Shown: positions 8,724-16,741 of the stretch, in pieces | How positions within the stretch are numbered: position 1 is the stretch's first letter | Layout of the letters: every line of letters begins with the position of its first letter | Source of the DNA: Bacteroidales bacterium | Lineage (GTDB): Bacteria; Bacteroidota; Bacteroidia; Bacteroidales; Muribaculaceae | Assembly (NCBI GenBank): GCA_014800815.1 | Contig: JAAVFI010000013.1 | Span: 1-64,000 of the forward strand | DNA: 64,000 nt | Reading direction: 5' to 3' | Program-made: the position numbers and the translations under genes | Notes under the pieces: generated by a model | The model's database searches: none | What the model saw: only the letters and a program-made list of their open reading frames with translations | What the model was told of the DNA's origin: nothing

Positions 8724-9265
8724 TCTGGCAAGACATTATAGCAAATATATATCCCGCGGGCCGAAAGGTCAGCGGGATTTTGCTTACACACAGCCGCGCG
8801 GTGGCCGAGGAGGCACTGGCTATAGCGCACCGTCGTGGTCTCGCGCTTTCTGATGAGGAAATCGAGGATGCGGCCATGCTGCACGATATCGGTATAATAC
8901 GCACCAATGCGCCCGGAATAGGCTGCTACGGCGCTGCGCCGTATATGTGTCACGGGGTGATAGGTGCCGATATGCTTCGCGCGCTGGGAGCCCCCGAGAA
9001 GTATGCGCGTGTGGCGGAGCGTCACACGGGTGCGGGTCTGCTACCCGAGGAGATTGCGGCGGCGCATCTGCCCCTGCCTGCCGACCGCTCTTATATGCCC
9101 GAGAGCGTGCTTGAGCGCCTTATATGCTATGCCGACTGTTTCTACAGCAAGGGGGCGTATATGGGACGCAAGTCGCTTGAACGCGTGAGGGCGTCAATGG
9201 CGAAGTTCGGGCCGGGTGTGGCCGAACGTTTTGAGGAACTGCACAAGGAATTCGGGGAGGAGTAA
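8720..9265 (+). CDS. HD-domain hydrolase
   Basis: A 181-residue soluble protein with the metal-binding HD superfamily pattern: a histidine in LLTHSRAVAEEAL (near residue 24), the HD pair in AMLHDIGII (near 55), then CHGVIGADML and AERHTGAG. These residues bind divalent metal in HDIG phosphohydrolases acting on nucleotides or related phosphate compounds. The substrate cannot be read from the sequence. It overlaps ilvE by four nucleotides (ATGA), so it is translationally coupled to it. A link to branched-chain amino acid metabolism is suggested only by that coupling. Confidence 0.85.
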   Translation: MIWQDIIANIYPAGRKVSGILLTHSRAVAEEALAIAHRRGLALSDEEIEDAAMLHDIGIIRTNAPGIGCYGAAPYMCHGVIGADMLRALGAPEKYARVAERHTGAGLLPEEIAAAHLPLPADRSYMPESVLERLICYADCFYSKGAYMGRKSLERVRASMAKFGPGVAERFEELHKEFGEE

Positions 9266-9280
9266 TACCTGAATTAAATC

Positions 9281-9300
9281 GGACGTACCGGGGTGCGTCC
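9281..9300. terminator. Hairpin between convergent genes, REP-like
   Basis: GGACGTACCGGGGTGCGTCC folds into a tight stem and is followed by CTACA. It sits between the ends of the HD gene and the wzy-like gene, so it could terminate both. The shape recalls short repetitive palindromes seen in Bacteroidetes intergenic DNA, but I found no second copy in this window. Confidence 0.5.
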
Positions 9301-9306
9301 CTACAT

Positions 9307-10788
9307 TTATTGCTTGGAGCGGGCGTTCATGATTATTGCGGCGTAGGCTACGGAGAGTACGAAAAGTCCCTGAGCGCCGATGAGGCCCACGAAGCCGCCG
9401 AGTCCGAACCAAGACATAAGGAATGCTATGCTGAGGTAGTAGGCGCTGTAGGGCAGCCTGCGTATGCAGAGGTAGAGGATGAGGAAGAACAGGCAGTGTA
9501 TGAAGAGGCCTATCCAGCCTATGTTGATGAAAATCTGTACGGGGATGACTTCGACCGCCGTGGCCACTTCTTCCGATTGGGTGATGTCGCTATAATAGTC
9601 GTTGGTGATGATGTAGCGTGTAATCTTTGTCTTCTGGGGATGCAGGAAGCCGAGGCCTGTGAGGGTGCGTCCTTCATCAATCATCAGGTCGACTTTAGGT
9701 AGAATCTGCGCCATACGTCCTGAGCCGAATTCGGCGATATCTTCGTCGTCGACGGCCTCGGAGAGCTCGAAGAACTGGTCGACAGACGACTTGATGCGCA
9801 GTGAGGAGGTGACGGTGAGCTCGTCGCGGGTCATGGGCAGATAGCTGTCCAGAATGTATACGCCCACTCCCAAGACCATGCTGAGTATGATGTACTTAAT
9901 GGTGCGGAGTGTGGAGCCCTGGAAAAATATCCAGAAGAAAATAAAGCCTGTGATTATGGTGAATGTACGCGTAGCCATGAGGGCCACAATAAATACTACC
10001 CATTGCCACGGGCGCAGGCGATAGTATCTGATAGCGGGCAGGGCTGCGAGGATCACGAAGTAAAATCCGGGAGGATACTTTCGCATCATGCTACCGAGGG
10101 GCAGGTGGTAGAGGGAGTAGAAGGTGCTTGAGACGTTGTCACCCCAGATGTGAGTGGCCGGAAGGAAGATGTTGCCGGGCAGGATGAAGCCGTCGCTGAT
10201 GTAGAAAAAGAGGATGATGAATACGTAGGGCATGAGCCGACGGAAAAACTCGCGGATGTCGAAGTCATGTCCGGCGAAACAGGCGACGGGTACTATGATA
10301 TAGAGTATGCCGAAGTAGTTGCGCATGGTGTAGATCTGTATGCGCATCGACTCGAGGGAGAAGGAGGCGAGGACGAAGAGGGCGGCGATGTAGAGGAGGA
10401 TGAAGAAGAATGTCTTGCGCAGCAGAGGCGTCTTGCGGTAGACTACCCACAGCAGGCATGAGAGGCCCAGGGCAATGTCGGAGGGCCAGGGTTTCATGGT
10501 TGTGGTGGGGTCGGTGAGGCCGTATCCTCCGAAGAAGATTGTGAGCTGGAAGATGAGGGCGTAGCGGTCGTTTTTCCACGCTTTAAGCCAGAATATAGGG
10601 AAGAAAACGAGGATAGGGTAGAAGTGGAGGCCGAGTGCCGCCATGCACAGCAGATAGAGCAGGGGAGTGTACCACTCTTTCTTGGCGATGTCGATATACG
10701 GACGAGCCGACGCACCCGAGGGTGTGCCGGCTTGTGCCGCGGGAGCTTCTTTTACTCCCGGTCTATAGTTTATAAGCTCGAGGCTCAT
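9307..10788 (-). CDS. Polytopic membrane protein, likely polysaccharide polymerase (Wzy-like)
   Basis: A 493-residue protein with about 40 soluble N-terminal residues, then a dozen or so hydrophobic segments, with one large loop near residues 310-400 (SSLRIKSSVDQFFELSEAVDDED). Few motifs are conserved in this class. The reason for the call is the pattern of many helices with one long loop together with its place 18 nt behind a Wzc-type kinase and a Wza-type export lipoprotein. It would join repeat units of an exported polysaccharide at the periplasmic face of the inner membrane. An O-antigen ligase or other EPS membrane protein remains possible. Confidence 0.6.
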   Translation of the reverse strand: MSLELINYRPGVKEAPAAQAGTPSGASARPYIDIAKKEWYTPLLYLLCMAALGLHFYPILVFFPIFWLKAWKNDRYALIFQLTIFFGGYGLTDPTTTMKPWPSDIALGLSCLLWVVYRKTPLLRKTFFFILLYIAALFVLASFSLESMRIQIYTMRNYFGILYIIVPVACFAGHDFDIREFFRRLMPYVFIILFFYISDGFILPGNIFLPATHIWGDNVSSTFYSLYHLPLGSMMRKYPPGFYFVILAALPAIRYYRLRPWQWVVFIVALMATRTFTIITGFIFFWIFFQGSTLRTIKYIILSMVLGVGVYILDSYLPMTRDELTVTSSLRIKSSVDQFFELSEAVDDEDIAEFGSGRMAQILPKVDLMIDEGRTLTGLGFLHPQKTKITRYIITNDYYSDITQSEEVATAVEVIPVQIFINIGWIGLFIHCLFFLILYLCIRRLPYSAYYLSIAFLMSWFGLGGFVGLIGAQGLFVLSVAYAAIIMNARSKQ

Positions 10789-10806
10789 CTGCTGAAAAGA
10801 TGCGGA

Positions 10807-13092
10807 TTATTTGCCGGATTTTTTCTGTCCGTAGCCGTAGGTTTTCTTGGTAGCGGTACCGTTGATCACGAGCGAGAGTTTCTTCAGGCGCTGGTGTTCG
10901 TATATATCGTTGATCTGATTGAGGTCGTTGAGCGAAGTATAGTTCGCGCGGCAGACGTAAATTGCGGCGTCGGCAATGCGGTCGAGCGTGAATGTGTCGC
11001 TTACGAGGCCGATAGGAGCGGTGTCGACAATGATGTAGTCGTAGCGCTGACGGAGTTCCTGGAAGAGTTCGTCGACCTTGTGGCTGATGAGGAGCTCGGC
11101 GGGGTTGGGTGGCACGGGACCTGCCACGATGAGGTCGAGGTTCTTCACGCCGGGCATGGGCTCGATAATCTGGCCGATAGATACGCTCGACGACGAGAGA
11201 TACTGTGTGAGGCCGAAGCGCGGGTGCACGTTGAGGTAGTTGGCAAGCTGGGGGTTGCGGATATCCATGCCTACGAGGAGCACGCGCTTCTCGGTGAGGG
11301 CGAGCGAGGCTGCAAGGTTGATAGAGATGAACGACTTGCCTTCGCCCGACGATGTGGAGGTGAGTAGCACAACTTTATCGCGCGGGTCGTTGAGAATGAA
11401 GAGGAGGTTGCTGCGCATGAGTCGGAAGAGCTCTGCCGTAGCCGAGGTGTCGTCGGAAGCAACCACGAGTCGGCGGCCGGAGTTGTCGATGCACATCTCG
11501 CCGACGATAGGCACGTCGGTGATGCGCTCGACTTCGGCGCGGGTCTCGAAGCGATTGTGGATGAGGCGGCGTATGTAGAGCCATACCGGCGGGATGAGGA
11601 GGCCGAAGAAGAGGGCGATGAGCATAATCATCTTTTTGCCCATGCCGAGGGGGTCGCTGAGGGTGTAGGCCTCGTCGATGAGGATGCCTTTGGGGATAGA
11701 GTTGGCGAGGAGGAGCGATACTTCTTCGCGACGGCGGAGCAGGAACATGAAGAGCTGCTGCTTGACCGACTGCTGGCGCATGAGGTCGAGGTACTCGCGC
11801 TCGTGTACGGGGAGCTCGGAGAGCGAACCTTGTGTCGACGCCATTTCTTTGGAGAGGTCGCGGACGCTCACCTTGGATGTCTCGAGGGCGCGGTCGAGCG
11901 ATGTGCCGATGTTGCCGCGCATCATGTCGAGTTGCTCGGAAATCTGCACGAGCGAGGCATTGTCGGGCTTGGCGCTCTGCAGCATCTCCGAACGCTTGAG
12001 CACGAGCTCGTTGTAGGCTTCGATAGCGCGTTGCAGGCCTTCGTTGGGGAGAGTGGAGGGAATGAGTGCGTAGGCATTGCGGGGCTCTCTGATGAAGTCG
12101 CGGGTGAGGGCTATCACCTCTTCCTGAGTCCTTGCTTCGAGCAGGGCTTCTTCGAGGCGTGCTTTCTTCTCGGTGTTGTACTTCGTGTCTACCACGAGGT
12201 CGACAATGCCGTAGCGCTGCTTGTAGTCCTGAATATTGCTTTCAGACTGGCTGAGCTCGTTGGCGAGGATATCGAGACGGCTGTCGATAAATTCGGCTGA
12301 AAGTTCGTTCTGCGATTTTTTCTCGGCTACTCCGCGCTCATTGTATTTCTTGATTATCTCGTTGAGGATAGCCTTGCCGTAGAGCGGGTTGGTGGTGTTG
12401 ATGCTCAGAGAGATAACGTTGCTTCGCTTGGATGCGATCTCGGTGTTTACCGATTCGTCGAGGCCTTCGGCAGCCTGGTCGTAGCCGAATACGGCTATCG
12501 ACATTTTCACGCTTTCGCCTTCTGGGTAGCTGTTGGTCTTGGCGAAGGTGAATTTACCGAGAGGGGTGTCGAGGGTGTAGGGGAGTGTTACTTTCTTTGC
12601 CTTCGCTACGATATCGCGCTTCATCTTGGCGTCGATATCGGCCTGTCCCTTTTCGTTTACCTTGACCTTGAATGTGATGCCACGCTCGAGGGTGTCGAGC
12701 AATCCGGCCTGAGGCACTACCTCGAGCTGATGATTGGGGTAGGCTATTTCACTTACAAAGGGATTTTTGTGGTAGATGTATGAGATGTTCAAGCCGAGGT
12801 CGCGCGCCACATTTTTGTAGAGCGAGTGCGACGAAACGATGAAAATTTCATCGTCGACATAGCCCTGCGAACCGAAGAGCGCGCCCAGCGAGCCCATACC
12901 GCCCGCAGCACCTTCGTCTTCGGTGGAGATGAGGAGGTTGGCCTTCACCGCATATTCCTGCTGACGTACCGAGACGTAGAAGAATGCAATAGCGAGGCAT
13001 ACGAAGACCGAAATGGCAAAGAGATACCACTTCGATATGTACTGTTTGACAAGAGCTGCGATGTCGATAAAATCGGAGTTGTTCTTAGCCAT
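10807..13092 (-). CDS. Polysaccharide co-polymerase with tyrosine autokinase domain (Wzc-like)
   Basis: A 761-residue inner-membrane protein that controls chain length and export of a capsule or exopolysaccharide. A first membrane helix lies near residues 20-40, followed by a Wzz-type periplasmic domain with long coiled coils (about 240-430). A second helix lies near 495-515 (MIMLIALFFGLLIPPVWLYI). The cytoplasmic BY-kinase domain has Walker A STSSGEGKSF, Walker A' VLLVGMDIRNP and Walker B YIIVDTAP. The basic C-terminal tail holds only a YGYG pair rather than the usual tyrosine cluster, so autophosphorylation may be reduced. The gene starts 6 nt after the Wza-like gene. Confidence 0.92.
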   Translation of the reverse strand: MAKNNSDFIDIAALVKQYISKWYLFAISVFVCLAIAFFYVSVRQQEYAVKANLLISTEDEGAAGGMGSLGALFGSQGYVDDEIFIVSSHSLYKNVARDLGLNISYIYHKNPFVSEIAYPNHQLEVVPQAGLLDTLERGITFKVKVNEKGQADIDAKMKRDIVAKAKKVTLPYTLDTPLGKFTFAKTNSYPEGESVKMSIAVFGYDQAAEGLDESVNTEIASKRSNVISLSINTTNPLYGKAILNEIIKKYNERGVAEKKSQNELSAEFIDSRLDILANELSQSESNIQDYKQRYGIVDLVVDTKYNTEKKARLEEALLEARTQEEVIALTRDFIREPRNAYALIPSTLPNEGLQRAIEAYNELVLKRSEMLQSAKPDNASLVQISEQLDMMRGNIGTSLDRALETSKVSVRDLSKEMASTQGSLSELPVHEREYLDLMRQQSVKQQLFMFLLRRREEVSLLLANSIPKGILIDEAYTLSDPLGMGKKMIMLIALFFGLLIPPVWLYIRRLIHNRFETRAEVERITDVPIVGEMCIDNSGRRLVVASDDTSATAELFRLMRSNLLFILNDPRDKVVLLTSTSSGEGKSFISINLAASLALTEKRVLLVGMDIRNPQLANYLNVHPRFGLTQYLSSSSVSIGQIIEPMPGVKNLDLIVAGPVPPNPAELLISHKVDELFQELRQRYDYIIVDTAPIGLVSDTFTLDRIADAAIYVCRANYTSLNDLNQINDIYEHQRLKKLSLVINGTATKKTYGYGQKKSGK

Positions 13093-13098
13093 GATGAA

Positions 13099-13902
13099 TT
13101 ATTTGACAGTAAGGGCGATGACGAGAGATGCGATGACAGAAGCGGCGCTCACTATGGTGGAGATTACGGAGAGCTTGAAGGCGTTGTTCTGATTGTATTT
13201 AGAGTTTGCCTGACGGATGTTGTTGGGGGCAACGTACACGTAGTCGTTCTGCTGCAGATAGTAGTAGGGCGAAGTGAGTAGGTCCGACGAGTTGAGGTCG
13301 AGGTGGGCGTATTTGCGCTCGCCGTTTTCTTCGCGGATTATGAGTACATTGGAGCGTTCGCCAAACTCGGTGAGGTCGCCTGCGGCGGCGAGGGCGTCGA
13401 GGATGCTTATGCGGTTGCCATCAACTTTGATGCGCTGGGGAGTCTTGACTTCGCCGGCCACGGTGACTATGAAGTTGACGAGCTGCACGGTGACTACGGG
13501 GTCTTTTACCTGCTCCCCGATTTTAGAGGTGAGGAGTTCTTTCACCTGATCGGTTGTGAGGCCGGCAACGTGTATGGTGCCCAATACGGGGAAGTCGATG
13601 TCGCCCTTGGGATTGACGATATAGGTCTGCATACGCGGAGCTACGCTCGACGTAATCATATCGCGGCTTGTGGGGTTGACATAGGGAAGATTGTAGGCAG
13701 CTGTGGCAGCGGGGCTTGCCGACGAAACGAAAATGGCGAGCTCGTCGTCGGGCTGAATTTCAGGAGTATAGTTGCTCTGAGGAAGAGTCGATTCTTTGAC
13801 CTCTGCTATATCGGTGAAGTATGGTAGCACAGTCTTCGATGATGAGCAGGAGGCAAGTCCCCCGGCCAAAACAAGAGCAAGTGCGAGTGATTTTAAATTC
13901 AT
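13099..13902 (-). CDS. Polysaccharide export outer-membrane lipoprotein (Wza-like, SLBB)
   Basis: A 267-residue lipoprotein. The signal peptide ends in the lipobox LASC near residue 19. A polysaccharide export domain (about 45-135, with IQPDDELAIFVSS and NPKGDIDFPVLG) is followed by an SLBB domain (about 140-225, with VTVAGEVKTPQRI). A hydrophobic C-terminal helix (VISTIVSAASVIASLVIAL) fits the outer-membrane helix of Wza or an inner-membrane contact. It would form the outer channel partnered with the Wzc-like protein. No glycosyltransferase genes follow, so this trio must serve a polysaccharide whose sugars are made elsewhere. Confidence 0.92.
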   Translation of the reverse strand: MNLKSLALALVLAGGLASCSSSKTVLPYFTDIAEVKESTLPQSNYTPEIQPDDELAIFVSSASPAATAAYNLPYVNPTSRDMITSSVAPRMQTYIVNPKGDIDFPVLGTIHVAGLTTDQVKELLTSKIGEQVKDPVVTVQLVNFIVTVAGEVKTPQRIKVDGNRISILDALAAAGDLTEFGERSNVLIIREENGERKYAHLDLNSSDLLTSPYYYLQQNDYVYVAPNNIRQANSKYNQNNAFKLSVISTIVSAASVIASLVIALTVK

Positions 13903-13981
13903 GATCGGTTTGTGTTAACACGTTTTGCTTATTGAAGAACGTATGTGCTGTGCCGTTTAGTATGTGAAATGTGAAAAAATG

Positions 13982-14353
13982 CTACCAACGGTATGTAAAA
14001 CCTGCCTTATCTATCTCCGCGCGTATGGGCGGGTTGAGTTTGTAAAGCGAAATTTCACCCGAAGTTATCTGCGGATACCGTGCTGTGAGGGCCTTGTATA
14101 TTCTGTAGACTACGTTTTCGAGGAGCTTGGAGGTAATGCTCATCTGCTCCTGTATGATAGCTGTGACTTCGGCGTAATTTATGGTGTGGGCGAGGTCGTC
14201 GTCTGCCATTGCATCGGCGCAAGGGAAGGCGAGATTTACGTTCACCTCAAAATAATTACCCACGACGTTTTCCTGAGGGTCAACGCCGTGGTGTGCATAA
14301 ATTTTGAGATTCTGTATGTCGATATAGCCGATTAGCGGCCGGGAGTTATTCAT
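13982..14353 (-). CDS. folB: Dihydroneopterin aldolase
   Basis: A 123-residue enzyme that cleaves dihydroneopterin to 6-hydroxymethyl-dihydropterin in folate synthesis. Family blocks include IGYIDIQNLKIYAHHGVDPQE with the conserved glutamate, the TINYAEV segment, and LLENVVYRI with the second conserved glutamate. The length is typical. It lies 36 nt behind rnr and 79 nt ahead of the polysaccharide export genes, all on the minus strand. Another folate gene, folC, is in this window at 37.4 kb but not linked. Confidence 0.93.
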   Translation of the reverse strand: MNNSRPLIGYIDIQNLKIYAHHGVDPQENVVGNYFEVNVNLAFPCADAMADDDLAHTINYAEVTAIIQEQMSITSKLLENVVYRIYKALTARYPQITSGEISLYKLNPPIRAEIDKAGFTYRW

Positions 14354-14389
14354 TATCAGTCGATTGGTCTATCGGTTGGAGAGTATGGC

Positions 14390-16639
14390 TCAGTGACGTT
14401 TCTGCCGTCCTTTGCCTTTTTTCTTGCCCGGTTTCTCGTAGGCTGCCTGAGAGCGTCCCATGGGCTTTGAGGCTTTGAGGGTGTCGAGGCTGCGGGGCGG
14501 ATTCTTTTCGTCGACGATTACGAAGTCGAGCTGCTTGCGCTGGAGGTCGGCGCGTGCAACCTGAACTTTCACCTTGTCGCCGAGGCGATAGCGGTTGTTG
14601 TACTTGCGGCCGATGAGGCAGTAGTTCTTTTCGTCGAAATCGTAGAAGTCGTCGGCGAGGTCGCGCATGGGCACGAGGCCCTCGCACTTGTTGTCGTCGA
14701 GCTCGATATAGAGGCCCCACTCGGTGACGCCTGAAATCACGCCGTCGAACACTTCGCCGAGGTGGTCGCCCATGTATTCAACCTGCTTGTACTTGATAGA
14801 GGCGCGCTCGGCGTTGGCTGCGAGCTGCTCGCGCTCCGATGAATGCTTGCACTCTTCCTCGAGCTTGTCGAGCGATACGGTGCGTCCGCCGGCGAGATAT
14901 TTCTCGAGCAGACGGTGAACCATCATATCGGGGTAGCGGCGGATAGGAGAGGTGAAGTGGGTGTAGTAGTCGAAGCCGAGACCGTAGTGGCCTACGTTTT
15001 CGGTAGAATATACAGCCTTTGCCATAGAGCGGATGGCGAGTGTGGCCAGGAGATTTTCTTCGCCCTTGCCTTTGACATCGGCAAGCATCTTGTTGATAGA
15101 GCGGTTGATATCTTTTGCTTCGCCTTCGGTCTTGAGCTTGTAGCCGAATGTGCGTGCGAGAGCGGCGAGGTTGGAGAGGCGCTCAGCGTCGGGCACGTCG
15201 TGGATACGGTAGACGAATGCTTTGGCTTTCTTGCGCTTGGGCACAATGCCGATAGCCTCGGCTACGGCCTTGTTGGCAAGAAGCATGAATTCTTCGATGA
15301 GTTTGTTGGCGTCTTTTGATTCTTTGAAGAATACCGATACGGGATGACCCTTCTCGTCGATGTCGAAGCGTACTTCGACGCGGTCGAAGTCTACCGAGCC
15401 GTTCTCGTAGCGGTTCTTGCGGAGAACTTTTGCGAACTTGTCGAGCGTGAGGATTTCCTCTGCAAAGTCGCCCTTGCCTGTCTCGATTACTTCCTGGGCT
15501 TCTTCGTAGGTGAAGCGGCGGTCGCTGCGGATTACGGTGCGGGCTATGCGGGAGTCGACGATTTTGCCGTTCTTGTCCATTTCGAAGATTACCGAGAAGG
15601 TGAGCTTGTCTTCGTCGGGACGGAGCGAGCAGATGCCATTTGAGAGGTGTTCGGGGAGCATGGGCACCACGCGGTCTACGAGGTAGACGCTTGTGGCACG
15701 TTCTTCGGCTTCTTTGTCGATGATGCTGCCGGGGCGTACGTAGTGGGTAACGTCGGCGATGTGTACGCCGATTTCGTAGTTGCCGTTGGGCAGCTTGCGG
15801 ATCGAGAGTGCGTCGTCGAAGTCCTTTGCGTCGCGGGGATCGATGGTGAATGTGGTGACTCCGCGCATGTCTTCGCGGCGTGCAACTTCTTCGTCGGTAA
15901 TGCCTGCGCCGATTTTGTCGGCGGCTTTTTCCACGGCTTCGGGATACTTGTAGGGCAGGCCGAATTCCGCGAGGATAGCGTGCATCTCTGCCTTGTTCTC
16001 GCCGGTCTTGCCGAGGATGTCGACTACCTCTCCCTGAGGATTGTTGGCGTCGTCGGGCCAGTTGGTGATGCGGACGATTGCCTTGTCGCCGGTCTTGCCG
16101 CCTTTAAGTTTGGCTTTGGGGATGTAGATGTCTGTAGCCAGGTACTTGGAGTCGGTAATGAGGTAGGCGAAATACTTGTCGACCTTGAGTGTGCCGATGA
16201 AAGTCTGCGCTTTCTTTTCCAGGATTTTGATTACCTTGGCCTCGGGCTCGCGACCTTTGACGCGTGCAGCGATGCTCACCTCCACCTTGTCGCCGTTGAG
16301 GGCGTGCATGGAGTTGCGCTCGGCTACGAAAATTTCTTCGCCGTCGCCGTCGGTGATAACGCTGTTCTTGCCGTTTGAGCGGCGCGAGAATACGCCGGTA
16401 GCGGTCACAGTTCGGCTGGGAGTCTTGTACTTGCCGGGAGCTGTTTCAATTATCACGCCGTCGAATGCGAGCTCGGCCAGATACATTGCTACCGCTTTCT
16501 GTCCGGCGGGAGTGCTTTGGCCAATGGCGGCCGAAACCTGCCTGTAATTGTAAGTGCCGCCCGTCTGAGCGGCTATATATGTGTCGACAGCGCTTTTAAT
16601 CTGGGCTGCCTTACGGCTTGATTTTGATATTTTAGACAT
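14390..16639 (-). CDS. rnr: Ribonuclease R
   Basis: A processive 3'-to-5' exoribonuclease that degrades structured RNA. From the chosen start MSKISKSSRK the protein has 749 residues: a basic N-terminus with a small winged-helix-like region, cold-shock domains, the RNB catalytic domain with the aspartate cluster in TIDPRDAKDFDDALS, then an S1 domain (GEVFDGVISGVTEWGLYIE) and a basic tail. The ORF track begins 28 codons earlier, but that extension (MLYYIIYPGRF) reads through the gyrB terminator and is unlike the family. It follows gyrB by about 100 nt with a strong hairpin between, so it may have its own promoter. Confidence 0.93.
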   Translation of the reverse strand: MSKISKSSRKAAQIKSAVDTYIAAQTGGTYNYRQVSAAIGQSTPAGQKAVAMYLAELAFDGVIIETAPGKYKTPSRTVTATGVFSRRSNGKNSVITDGDGEEIFVAERNSMHALNGDKVEVSIAARVKGREPEAKVIKILEKKAQTFIGTLKVDKYFAYLITDSKYLATDIYIPKAKLKGGKTGDKAIVRITNWPDDANNPQGEVVDILGKTGENKAEMHAILAEFGLPYKYPEAVEKAADKIGAGITDEEVARREDMRGVTTFTIDPRDAKDFDDALSIRKLPNGNYEIGVHIADVTHYVRPGSIIDKEAEERATSVYLVDRVVPMLPEHLSNGICSLRPDEDKLTFSVIFEMDKNGKIVDSRIARTVIRSDRRFTYEEAQEVIETGKGDFAEEILTLDKFAKVLRKNRYENGSVDFDRVEVRFDIDEKGHPVSVFFKESKDANKLIEEFMLLANKAVAEAIGIVPKRKKAKAFVYRIHDVPDAERLSNLAALARTFGYKLKTEGEAKDINRSINKMLADVKGKGEENLLATLAIRSMAKAVYSTENVGHYGLGFDYYTHFTSPIRRYPDMMVHRLLEKYLAGGRTVSLDKLEEECKHSSEREQLAANAERASIKYKQVEYMGDHLGEVFDGVISGVTEWGLYIELDDNKCEGLVPMRDLADDFYDFDEKNYCLIGRKYNNRYRLGDKVKVQVARADLQRKQLDFVIVDEKNPPRSLDTLKASKPMGRSQAAYEKPGKKKGKGRQKRH

Positions 16640-16693
16640 ACCGGTGTGTTGAATCGTGAGTGATGTTAGTTGATGAGACCGGAGGACGTGAAA

Positions 16694-16733
16694 TCGCCCC
16701 GGATATATTATATAGTATAACAATCCGGGGCGG
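16694..16733 (-). terminator. Strong hairpin downstream of gyrB
   Basis: CGCCCCGGAT and ATCCGGGGCG pair around an AT-rich loop, beginning 8 nt past the gyrB stop codon. No clear T tract follows, which is common in Bacteroidetes. Confidence 0.65.
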
Positions 16734-16741
16734 TGAAGGGT

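Noticed and set aside
11557-12300. 247-codon plus-strand ORFs opposite the Wzc-like gene (also 10624-11367)
   Set aside because: They mirror a well-supported coding frame and show no domain.
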